A stretch of DNA of 64,000 bases from Myxococcales bacterium (lineage in GTDB: Bacteria > Myxococcota > Myxococcia > Myxococcales > Myxococcaceae). Under the pieces are notes generated by a model. The model was not told the origin of the DNA. It ran no database searches and saw nothing but the letters and a program-made list of their open reading frames with translations. The translations under genes were made by a program, and so were the position numbers. Shown one piece after another: positions 49,167 to 56,822 of this stretch (its first letter is position 1; every line of letters starts with the position of its first letter). The stretch is from contig JADLDB010000055.1 of NCBI GenBank assembly GCA_020846875.1, positions 1-64,000 of the forward strand, in the 5' to 3' direction.

Positions 49167-50339
49167 TCACCTTGTTGCATTGTCTTCGTACTCACCCAGG
49201 GCGGCGCCGTCCGAGTCCTTCGGCGGGCAGCCCTTGTCCTGGGCGATGCCGGCCTTGTCTGGGCAGGCGTCCTGGGCGTCGGGCATGGCGTCGGCGTCGT
49301 TGTCCGGATCGGGCGCCCCGTCCTCATCGGCGAAGCCGTCCTTGTCCTCGGCCACCAGCGGCTCCGCGTCCACGCCGTTGCGCACGCCGTCTCCGTCCTT
49401 GTCCAGGTCCGGGCACTCCTCGAGGCGGTAGTCACGCCCCTCGACGCATGGCGGCTGAGTGAGCGGCGTGTTGGCGAAGGCGGCGCCGAAGTACGCGCGC
49501 ACCCACGGCGTGGTGGGGCTGCCGCAGAAGCCGGGGCCCGCCGAGCCGAAGAGCTCCACGTTGCCCACCGTCCACCGCACGCCCACCTGGCCCTCCACGC
49601 CGGGCGCACCTCCGCCGATCGGCACGAAGGTGCGCAGGGAAAGCTCTCCGCGCGGGCCGGAGGTGTTGGCGGTGGACAGCGCGCCCGCCAGCCACAGCTG
49701 CGAGCCGACGCGGTCATCCATCTGTCCGGTGACGCTGATGAAGTCCACCGTCGGGCGGTACAGGAAGCCCAGCTCGGCCCCCCACTGGAAGCTGGAGAAG
49801 ACCTTGCCCACCTGCACCCGGGTGGCGACCTCCAGCCCGCCATTGCCCTGGGCCACCGCGGTGCCGAGCGGAAGCCCCAGGCCCAGGCCCACCGCCAGTG
49901 CGACCGGGCGCGTGTCGTCGAGGATGGCCACCTTCCCATTCACCCACGGGTTCCCCATTCCCGCGGTGCCCAGGCCCAGCGCGCTGCTCCCGTCCTGGTA
50001 GATGATGACCGGCACGTTGGCGGAAAGCTCCAGCCAGTCGCTCAGGCCCAGCGCGGCCACCACCTGCACGCCCAGCCGGTTGGCGACGAGCGCCTGCGAC
50101 GTCTGCGCGTTGGCCGAGCGGAGCGCGCCGCCGGAGAAGAAGAGCGAGGCCCCCACGCGGAAGTCCAGGGCGCGCAGCGTCTGTCCGTTGCCCACCCACA
50201 GGGATCCCCGCGCGGCGGGATCGAGCCACACCTGCTCGATGTCGGCGGTAGGCGCGGGCTGCTGGGCGAGCGCGGTGGCGGCGGTGAGGGACGAGCAGAG
50301 CGAGACGAGGCAGAGCGAGCGACGCGGCGACGCCAACAT
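49167..50339 (-). CDS. Outer-membrane beta-barrel protein with TSP3 repeats, no OmpA domain
   Basis: Protein of 390 aa with a signal peptide (ASPRRSLCLVSLCSSLTAATALAQ). A beta-barrel-type region (about 30-300) is followed by short thrombospondin-type-3 calcium repeats (DLDKDGDGVRNGVDAEP and similar). Myxobacterial relatives commonly continue into a C-terminal OmpA peptidoglycan-binding domain; here the protein stops soon after the repeats. I find no OmpA-like remnant in the 279 bases downstream. Confidence 0.75.
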   Translation of the reverse strand: MLASPRRSLCLVSLCSSLTAATALAQQPAPTADIEQVWLDPAARGSLWVGNGQTLRALDFRVGASLFFSGGALRSANAQTSQALVANRLGVQVVAALGLSDWLELSANVPVIIYQDGSSALGLGTAGMGNPWVNGKVAILDDTRPVALAVGLGLGLPLGTAVAQGNGGLEVATRVQVGKVFSSFQWGAELGFLYRPTVDFISVTGQMDDRVGSQLWLAGALSTANTSGPRGELSLRTFVPIGGGAPGVEGQVGVRWTVGNVELFGSAGPGFCGSPTTPWVRAYFGAAFANTPLTQPPCVEGRDYRLEECPDLDKDGDGVRNGVDAEPLVAEDKDGFADEDGAPDPDNDADAMPDAQDACPDKAGIAQDKGCPPKDSDGAALGEYEDNATR

Positions 50340-50392
50340 GCGCGGAGGCGTACCAGACGAGCCTCACAGTGACCACGCCTTCGTCGAGCCCC

Positions 50393-52849
50393 TCAGCGGT
50401 CCAGCTGCTTCTGCAGCGACGCGATGAAGTGCTCCAGGGCCGCGCCGCGCGCCGCCGCGTCGGCCTCCGGCGCGTCCCACGCCAGCGCGAAGTCGAACAC
50501 CGCGCGCGGCCCCGGCTGCTCCAGCTTCCCGCTGGTGACGGCGCGCGCGAAGCCGGCGGACCGCAGCCAGGGCACCTCCTCCAGCTTGCCCCGCGCGGCC
50601 CGGGCGGCGATCAGCGCGTCCCCCGGCCGGCCCAGCATCGCCGCGGCCAGCGCCCGGAAGACGAGCGCGCCGCCGGTGCCCTCCGTGTCGGGGAGCCGGG
50701 CGAGGCGAATCGCCTCCTCGTCCTCCCCGGCAAGGAAGGCGACCGCCGGCCTCAGCGCCCCCAGCTCGCCCAGCGCGCCGTGCTGCTCGAGCAGCCGGAG
50801 GCGCTCCCACGCGTCACGGTAGCGCCCGAGGTGCACGTCGGCCCGCACCACCAGCGGGGAGGCGCTGATCGACTCCGGGCGCCGCTCCAGCAACTGCAGG
50901 CCGATGGACCGCGCCTCCTCGAAGGCCTCCCTCGCCCTCGCCGGCTCGCCTTCGTCCTCGGCGATGATTCCCGCTTCCACCAGCAGCGCCACCAGCGCCT
51001 GGCGCGCGGCGTCCGAGTCAGGCTCCCGCTCCAGCGCAGCGCGCACCAGGGCGAGCGCCTCGGTCACCAGTTGGTGGCGCTCGACGTGAGGCTCCACGCC
51101 CGCCCGGAAGGCGAGCAACGCCAACGTCCGCGCCTGGGACAGCGACGCCTCGACGTCGCCGGGCGCGCCGGCCATGGCCTTCGCTCCCCGCTCGACCGCG
51201 CGCCGCAGCAGCGGCTCCCGCTCCCCGACGTCGACCAGCTGGGCCAGCTCGCGGTACGCCACCGCCGCGGACAGGTACGCGTCGGCCCGCGCGGGCTCCT
51301 TCTCGAGCGCGCGCTCGGCGTCGGCCAGCCCCTGCTCCACCAAAGCCCGCCGGCGGGAGTCGCCGTACAGCGCCATCAGCCGAGCCTCCGCCAGCCGCGT
51401 GCGGGACGCCAGCACCAGGTGCTCGGCGGAGGGCTCAGCGGCCACCAGGCTCTGGACCAGGCGCCTCGCCAACGCCAGGGCATGATCCGCGTCGTCCCTG
51501 CGCCCCAGCTCCAGCGCCACGTCGGCCAGCCGAAGCATCGCCGCCAGCACCCGCCGGCGCTCCTCGGCTGGCGCGCGATCGAGCTCGGTGGTGCGCTCGT
51601 AGTGGGCCACCGCGGCGCTGGTCACCTCGTTGACCAGCCTCTCCACGCCCGGTACCGCCACCAGGCGCGTGGCCACGTCGTCCAGGAAGCGCTGGGCGAA
51701 GCGCCGCGCTTGATCACGCTCCTCGCGCACCTGGCCCTGCGCCACCACCCCGGCCGCCACCAGGAAGACGAAGAGCCCCGCGGTGGCCAGCGTGAAGGTC
51801 CGGTTGCGGGCGACGAAGCGGCGCAGGAGCTCGACCGCCGAGTAGCGGTACGACGCCACCCGACGCCCTTCGACGAAGGCCGACAGCTCGCGGACCAGGG
51901 CGTCTACCGAGTCGAGCCCGCCTTCCTGCGGCGGCAGCCGCGTGCGCCGGACGATGGCCAGCAGCTCGCGCGGGGCGTCTGAGGGAGGTCCCCCCGAGCC
52001 GCCGGCCACCAGCGCGCCCAGCACGTCGCCCAGGCACTTGAGATCCACGCGCCGCTCTTCGCTGCGCAGCTCGCCCCGGCGCGCGCGGCCCCACTCCAGC
52101 ACGTAGACCTCGCCGAAGCGGCCCAGCATCACGTGGTCCGAGGTGAGATCGCGGTGCACCACCCCTTCCTGGTGGGCCGCCGCGATGCAGCGGCAGGCGA
52201 CCAGGAAGGCCGGGACCAGGGCCAGGCGCTCGAAGGTGGTGCGCGACTCGCGGATCACCTGGGTGAGGCTGCGCCCCGAGATACGCTGCATCGTGTAGTA
52301 GGCAGAGCCGGTGGCGCGCCGGCCCAGCTCGTACACCGGCACCACCGCGGGGTGGTCGAGGTGCCCGGTCAGCCGCGCTTCGTCGAACAGCGCCTGCTCG
52401 TCGCGGCCGGCCAGCTTCACCGCCACCTCGCGCCCCAGCACCCCGTCGCTCCACAGCACCAACTGGCCCGTCTGAGTGTCGCCCAACACCGCCGGCTTGC
52501 CGTCGCCGTCCACCACCGGGGCGTAGCGGCCGGGCTGCTCGTCGGCGGCGACGCTCTCGCCCATCCGGGTGAGGGGATCCGGCGTGGGGCGGGGGCGCAG
52601 CGCACTCCTGGGCAGCAGCGCCAAGGGCTTGCGGGGATCGCCGTCCGCGTCGGAGGCTGCCCGCGCAGCCAGCCGCTCGACCAGCCGGCGCGCTCCTGCG
52701 CTCAACAGGCCCCGCCCCTCCAGCACGTCCGCCAGCGAGCGCTCTGACTGGCCGATCAATTCCCGGCTGGCGGACAGCACGTCGTCCGCGGTGCAGAAGC
52801 CGAGCTGCGCCGCCAGCACCCCGAAGAGCAGCTCGGTCGGGTGAGTCAC
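50393..52849 (-). CDS. Ser/Thr pseudokinase with membrane helix and TPR-like region
   Basis: Kinase-like protein of 818 aa, paralogous in layout to the kinase encoded just upstream. The N-terminal ~100 residues match those of that kinase. The ATP Lys (EVAVK, 145) and the HRD Asp (234) are kept. However the Gly-rich loop is lost, the catalytic-loop Asn is His239 (HRDLTSDH), the DFG Asp is Glu252 (LEWG), and the activation segment with GTxxYxSPE is absent. One transmembrane helix (about 363-383) and a TPR-like extracytoplasmic part follow. It overlaps the kinase gene by 4 bases and is probably a regulatory partner. Confidence 0.88.
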   Translation of the reverse strand: MTHPTELLFGVLAAQLGFCTADDVLSASRELIGQSERSLADVLEGRGLLSAGARRLVERLAARAASDADGDPRKPLALLPRSALRPRPTPDPLTRMGESVAADEQPGRYAPVVDGDGKPAVLGDTQTGQLVLWSDGVLGREVAVKLAGRDEQALFDEARLTGHLDHPAVVPVYELGRRATGSAYYTMQRISGRSLTQVIRESRTTFERLALVPAFLVACRCIAAAHQEGVVHRDLTSDHVMLGRFGEVYVLEWGRARRGELRSEERRVDLKCLGDVLGALVAGGSGGPPSDAPRELLAIVRRTRLPPQEGGLDSVDALVRELSAFVEGRRVASYRYSAVELLRRFVARNRTFTLATAGLFVFLVAAGVVAQGQVREERDQARRFAQRFLDDVATRLVAVPGVERLVNEVTSAAVAHYERTTELDRAPAEERRRVLAAMLRLADVALELGRRDDADHALALARRLVQSLVAAEPSAEHLVLASRTRLAEARLMALYGDSRRRALVEQGLADAERALEKEPARADAYLSAAVAYRELAQLVDVGEREPLLRRAVERGAKAMAGAPGDVEASLSQARTLALLAFRAGVEPHVERHQLVTEALALVRAALEREPDSDAARQALVALLVEAGIIAEDEGEPARAREAFEEARSIGLQLLERRPESISASPLVVRADVHLGRYRDAWERLRLLEQHGALGELGALRPAVAFLAGEDEEAIRLARLPDTEGTGGALVFRALAAAMLGRPGDALIAARAARGKLEEVPWLRSAGFARAVTSGKLEQPGPRAVFDFALAWDAPEADAAARGAALEHFIASLQKQLDR

Positions 52850-55593
52850 GGCGCGCCTCCTACGGCCCTGGTCAGCCGTTGGGTGTACTCGCGCCAGGCG
52901 GCCTCGACCTCGACCGGCCGTGGCGCGTGCTCAGGCAGCCGGGCCAGCAGCGCCTCCACGGCTCGCGCTCCTTCTCCCCCCGAAGCCGACGCCAGGCGCG
53001 CGCCAAGCAACGACGGGAACAAGGACAGCAGGCGTTCCCCGTGCAGCTCGGTCGCCTCACGCGCCGCGGCGGCCGCCTCCTCGGTCCTGCCCGCCAGGGC
53101 GTGAGAGAGGCTCTCCAGCGCCAGGGCAGCACCGCGGGTAGAGCCGGTCACCTGGGCTCCGCGAGCCAGGACCACGTCGTCGTGGCCGGCCTCCAACGCC
53201 GCCTCGAGGTAGACCTGGACGAACTCTGCGCCCAGACCCAGGGCGTCGAGGCGTTGGGCGTAGTCCCAGGCGCGGTGCGGGTCTCCTTCCTGTAGGGCGA
53301 GCCACACCAGGTCGTAGAGCACCGAAGAGTCGGTGGGGGCGAGGACGAGCAGCTCGTCCCCCAGCCGGCGCGCCTCGGCCAGGAGCGCCAGGCGACGCTC
53401 GGGCTGACTCGCGGCGAGGTAGGGCGCCAACGTCCGCAGACCGGTCAACTGCGAGCGCTTGAGGCGGGTGGAGTCGCGCGTGCGCCGGGCGTCCCGCAGC
53501 AGCGTCACCACCCGCTCCAGGGCGGCGATGGCCTTCGGCCGCTCGTCCCGCGCGTCGAGCAGCCAGCCCAGCAGGAGCGTGTCGTCGGCGAGCTCGCTCT
53601 GGGCCACCACGTCGCCGGGGGCCAGGGCGACGCGCGCCTCCCCCAGGGCCACGGCCCGCTGACCGGCGGTGAAGGCCTCGTCGAGGCGCTGGGCATTGCC
53701 GAGCAGCACGGCCAGGCGGGACTCGAGCAGCTGGGGCGCCGCGAGGCGCTCCGCGGTCGGGGGCACGGCCGCCGCCACGTGGCTGGCCAGCGCCCGCAGC
53801 TCGAGCAGCCCGTCGAGGGCTTGTTGCTCGCGCCCCTCGTCCAGCGCCAAATCCAGGGCGCGGATGCGGTGCAGCACGCGGCGCGCCTCCACGTCGGCGT
53901 CGGCGGGGAGCTGGGCCTCGAGGGGGGTGAGCGCGCGGTCGGCCTCGCGGAGCGCCGCGGCCGCGTCCCGGCCCCGGCCCGTCGCCCAGCGGGTGCTGGC
54001 CACGTCCAACCACACGTCCACCAGCAGCAGGCGATCGTCCCGCGGCCCCGACTCGAGATCGAGGTTGGCCGCGTAGACCTCCAGCGCCGAGCGGGACAGT
54101 TGGTCCAGCACCGCGGCAGACTGGGTGGAGCGCTTGAGCTCTTCCCGCACGTCCTTGAGGAAGAAGGTGGCCATGGCCCGCGCCTCGTCGCGCTCGCGGC
54201 GCACCCTCACCGCGGTGACGGCGGCCAGCGCCACCAGGCCGGCCAGCGCGGCCACCGCCACGCCGGACAGGGCGCGGTGCCGCTTCAGGAGGCGGCGGAG
54301 CACCACCTGGGGTGTGTACTCGTAGGCGCTCACCCGCTGGCCGGACAGCCAGGCCTCGAGATCCTTCGCCATCGCCTCGGCGTCCTCGTAGCGATCTTCC
54401 TTCTTCCGCTCGAGCGCCCGGTCGCAGATCGCCGCCAGCTCGGGGGGCGCGTCGGGGCATACGCTGGCCACCTTCGGCGCGCTCTGGCTACGCACGTCCG
54501 CCAGCACGTCCCAGGGGCTCGCGCCGACGAAGGGCGCGCGGCCGCACAGCACCTCGAAGAGCAGCGCGCCCAGGCCCCACACGTCGCTCTTCGCGTCGAT
54601 CTGCTCGCGCTCGCCCCAGGCCTGCTCGGGGGACATGTAGGAAGGCGTGCCCACTGGGCCGGCGTCGGAGCCGCTGGTGAGATCGGGCGCGAGGGAGATG
54701 GGGCGCTCGGACGGCTCGCGGTGGCCCAGCACGCGAGCCAGCCCCCAGTCCATGACGAAGGTCTCGCCGCGCATTCCGAGCATCACGTTCTGCGGCTTCA
54801 AGTCCCGGTGAATGACGCCCCGGTGGTGCGCCGCGGCGACGGCCCGGCAGACGGTGAGGAGATCGGGCACGAAGGCCAGGCGGCCTTCCAGCGAGCCGGC
54901 GTCGGCCAGGGCCTGGGCCAGGGTGCGCCCCTTCACCTGCTGCATGGTGAAGTACAGCGTGCCGTCCTTGCGGCGGCCCAGCTCGTACACCGGCACCACG
55001 GCCGGGTGCTCGAGCTGGCCGGTGACGCGGGCCTCGCGCAGGAAGCGCGCCTCCAGCCCGTGGATGTGCAGGGTGTCGTACTTGTGGCTGGTGGTGATGT
55101 CGCGCAGCAGCTCCTTCATCGCCACCTCGCGCTGCAGCACGTGGTCCTTCACCACCAGCACCCGCCCCACGCCGCCCCGCCCCAGCTCCACCGGCCGCCC
55201 GTCGGGCCCGGTGTCCTCGGTGTAGCGGCCCCGCGCCTCGGGGGTGACGTTCTCTGGAGACTCCAGGCTGTCGAAGGACGCGTCCGGCCCGCTCGCCCCG
55301 CGCCGCAGCGTGGCCGACAGGCTGGACAGGCTGTCCTGCACGCGCGGGGGAAGGCTCTTCAACGTCGCCTGGGCGTCGCCCGAGTTGAGGGCCAGCGCTT
55401 CGTCCACCAGTCCCTCGAGCAACCGCTGTGAGGCCGCGTCCAGCGCGCCGCTGGCCACCAGCTCGTCGCTCAGGCGCGTGGCGGAGCCGCGCTTCGACAC
55501 CCACGCGGTGCCCACGTGGAGAATGGCGTCGGCGGTGGCCAGCCCGAGCTGCTGGGCGAAGAGCGCGCAGAGGAGATCGCGATCGCCCGTCAC
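52846..55593 (-). CDS. Ser/Thr protein kinase with TPR-like extracytoplasmic region
   Basis: Active-looking Hanks kinase of 915 aa. After an N-terminal ~120-residue helical domain, the kinase core has LGRGGVGRV, Lys160 (VAMK), Asp264 (HRDLKPQN), Asp282 in a DWG variant of DFG, and GTPSYMSPEQ. One transmembrane helix (about 445-468) separates it from a long Ala/Leu/Arg-rich helical-repeat (TPR-like) region. It is in an operon with an upstream lipoprotein gene and a downstream pseudokinase, joined by 4-base overlaps. Confidence 0.93.
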   Translation of the reverse strand: MTGDRDLLCALFAQQLGLATADAILHVGTAWVSKRGSATRLSDELVASGALDAASQRLLEGLVDEALALNSGDAQATLKSLPPRVQDSLSSLSATLRRGASGPDASFDSLESPENVTPEARGRYTEDTGPDGRPVELGRGGVGRVLVVKDHVLQREVAMKELLRDITTSHKYDTLHIHGLEARFLREARVTGQLEHPAVVPVYELGRRKDGTLYFTMQQVKGRTLAQALADAGSLEGRLAFVPDLLTVCRAVAAAHHRGVIHRDLKPQNVMLGMRGETFVMDWGLARVLGHREPSERPISLAPDLTSGSDAGPVGTPSYMSPEQAWGEREQIDAKSDVWGLGALLFEVLCGRAPFVGASPWDVLADVRSQSAPKVASVCPDAPPELAAICDRALERKKEDRYEDAEAMAKDLEAWLSGQRVSAYEYTPQVVLRRLLKRHRALSGVAVAALAGLVALAAVTAVRVRRERDEARAMATFFLKDVREELKRSTQSAAVLDQLSRSALEVYAANLDLESGPRDDRLLLVDVWLDVASTRWATGRGRDAAAALREADRALTPLEAQLPADADVEARRVLHRIRALDLALDEGREQQALDGLLELRALASHVAAAVPPTAERLAAPQLLESRLAVLLGNAQRLDEAFTAGQRAVALGEARVALAPGDVVAQSELADDTLLLGWLLDARDERPKAIAALERVVTLLRDARRTRDSTRLKRSQLTGLRTLAPYLAASQPERRLALLAEARRLGDELLVLAPTDSSVLYDLVWLALQEGDPHRAWDYAQRLDALGLGAEFVQVYLEAALEAGHDDVVLARGAQVTGSTRGAALALESLSHALAGRTEEAAAAAREATELHGERLLSLFPSLLGARLASASGGEGARAVEALLARLPEHAPRPVEVEAAWREYTQRLTRAVGGAP

Positions 55594-56054
55594 GGAGTCC
55601 CGCCGTCGTGGGCGTCGTCACCGTGGGAGAGCGACAGCTCCAGGCGCTCTGCCTTCCTCCGGCAGTCCTCCAGGGCCTCCAGCGCGCGGCTCCCGACGCC
55701 TCCGTCCGCTCCGGCGAGCTCGGCCAGGCGCGCGCAGGCCGCGAGCTGCGCTTCGAGCGCGGGCGGGCGCGAGCCGTCCTTGGGGGCCAGCGCCAGCGGG
55801 GTGCGCACCGTGGGCGAACGCGCGAGGCGAATGGCGTGGGCCAGCCGCTCGGCGTCCTGCGCCTTCGCGGAGCTTCTCGGCACGAGGTCCAGCTCCGAGA
55901 GCACCAGGTCGAAGCCCGGCGCGCCGGGCAGCGCGTGCTGCGAGAGCAGCGCCTCGTACTGCCGCCGGGCCTTCTCGTAGCGCTCCGCTCCCTCGTCGCG
56001 GCAGCCCGCGCCGACGAACAGGAAAACCAGGCTCAAGAGGCTCGACCGGGACAC
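55590..56054 (-). CDS. Hypothetical lipoprotein, first gene of the kinase operon
   Basis: Lipoprotein of 154 aa: signal SRSSLLSLVFLFVGAGC with the Cys of a VGAGC lipobox near residue 18. The mature part is helical with a YEKARRQYEALLSQ segment and four further Cys (including AACARLAELAG and EDCRRK). No family recognised. It overlaps the kinase gene by 4 bases, so it may be the extracytoplasmic partner of the kinase's TPR region. Confidence 0.75.
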   Translation of the reverse strand: MSRSSLLSLVFLFVGAGCRDEGAERYEKARRQYEALLSQHALPGAPGFDLVLSELDLVPRSSAKAQDAERLAHAIRLARSPTVRTPLALAPKDGSRPPALEAQLAACARLAELAGADGGVGSRALEALEDCRRKAERLELSLSHGDDAHDGGTP

Positions 56055-56117
56055 CGCAGGCAGAGCCCCTAGTGAAGCCGGGCACCCGGTTCAAGGCGCG
56101 TCCCGCCGCGCTGGGGC

Positions 56118-56147
56118 TTGACCTGCCACACCTACCTTTCCTATTGT
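56118..56147 (+). promoter_or_regulatory. Promoter and repeat region of the HTH-receiver gene
   Basis: TTGACC (56118-56123) and TATTGT (56142-56147) with an 18-base spacer form a sigma-70-like promoter. TTTCCTAT occurs at 56137-56144 and again at 56164-56171, overlapping the start codon, so the regulator may bind its own promoter. No ribosome-binding site is seen. Confidence 0.45.
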
Positions 56148-56169
56148 ACCTGTCATAGCTGTCTTTCCT

Positions 56170-56763
56170 ATGGAACCCCGGGTCCTGACTTCTCACGAGG
56201 TTGCGTCGCTGATGCAGGTCAGCCCGTCGGCGGTGCTGCGGTGGATCGACCAGGGGATGCTGCGGGCCTTCCGCACGCCGGGCGGCCACCGGCGGGTGGG
56301 GACGGCGGAGCTCTTGGAGTTCCTGCGGGCGCAGAGGATGCCGGTGCCCCGGGCGCTGGAGGCCCCGCGGTTGCGCCTGTTGGTGATCGACGACGAGCCA
56401 GGCTTCCTGCGCTCCCTGGGTGAGTCCCTGCGGCGGGCCGATCCCCGCCTCGACGTGGAGCTGGCGGAGAGCGCGGTGGACGGGCTCATCAAGATCGGCC
56501 TCAAGCGGCCGGACGTGGTGCTGCTCGACGCCTACATGCCGGGGCTGGAGGGGCCCGAGACCTGCCGGCGGATCAAGTCCGAGCCCCAGACGGCGCACAT
56601 CGCGGTGCTGGCGATGAGCGGGCGGCGCTCGGACGAGTTGATCGCGCGCTTCGAGAAGGCGGGGGCGGCCGCCTTCCTTCCCAAGCCGCTCAAGACGACG
56701 GCGATCATCGAGCAGCTTCAGCTGCTGGGACTCCTCGCGCGGGAGAACGCGCCAGGGCCCTGA
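56170..56763 (+). CDS. HTH (MerR/excisionase-like) and receiver fusion regulator
   Basis: DNA-binding regulator of 197 aa. The N-terminal HTH (about 5-50, LTSHEVASLMQVSPSAVLRW then GGHRRV) is of the BldC/excisionase type, and the C-terminal receiver (68-185) has IDDEP, phospho-acceptor Asp120 (VVLLDAYMP) and Lys in FLPKPLK. Most response regulators have the reverse order. It lies between the lipoprotein/kinase operon and the PilZ operon and points toward the latter, which starts 59 bases downstream. Confidence 0.9.
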   Translation: MEPRVLTSHEVASLMQVSPSAVLRWIDQGMLRAFRTPGGHRRVGTAELLEFLRAQRMPVPRALEAPRLRLLVIDDEPGFLRSLGESLRRADPRLDVELAESAVDGLIKIGLKRPDVVLLDAYMPGLEGPETCRRIKSEPQTAHIAVLAMSGRRSDELIARFEKAGAAAFLPKPLKTTAIIEQLQLLGLLARENAPGP

Positions 56764-56822
56764 AGCGCTTTCCGGGGGGTTGTGAGCTGGTGGCGAACGG
56801 AACGCCGCCCCGGAGGTGCAGC

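Noticed and set aside
50393-52849. Active Ser/Thr kinase
   Set aside because: Several catalytic positions are lost together (Gly loop, catalytic Asn, DFG Asp, activation segment), so it is called a pseudokinase.
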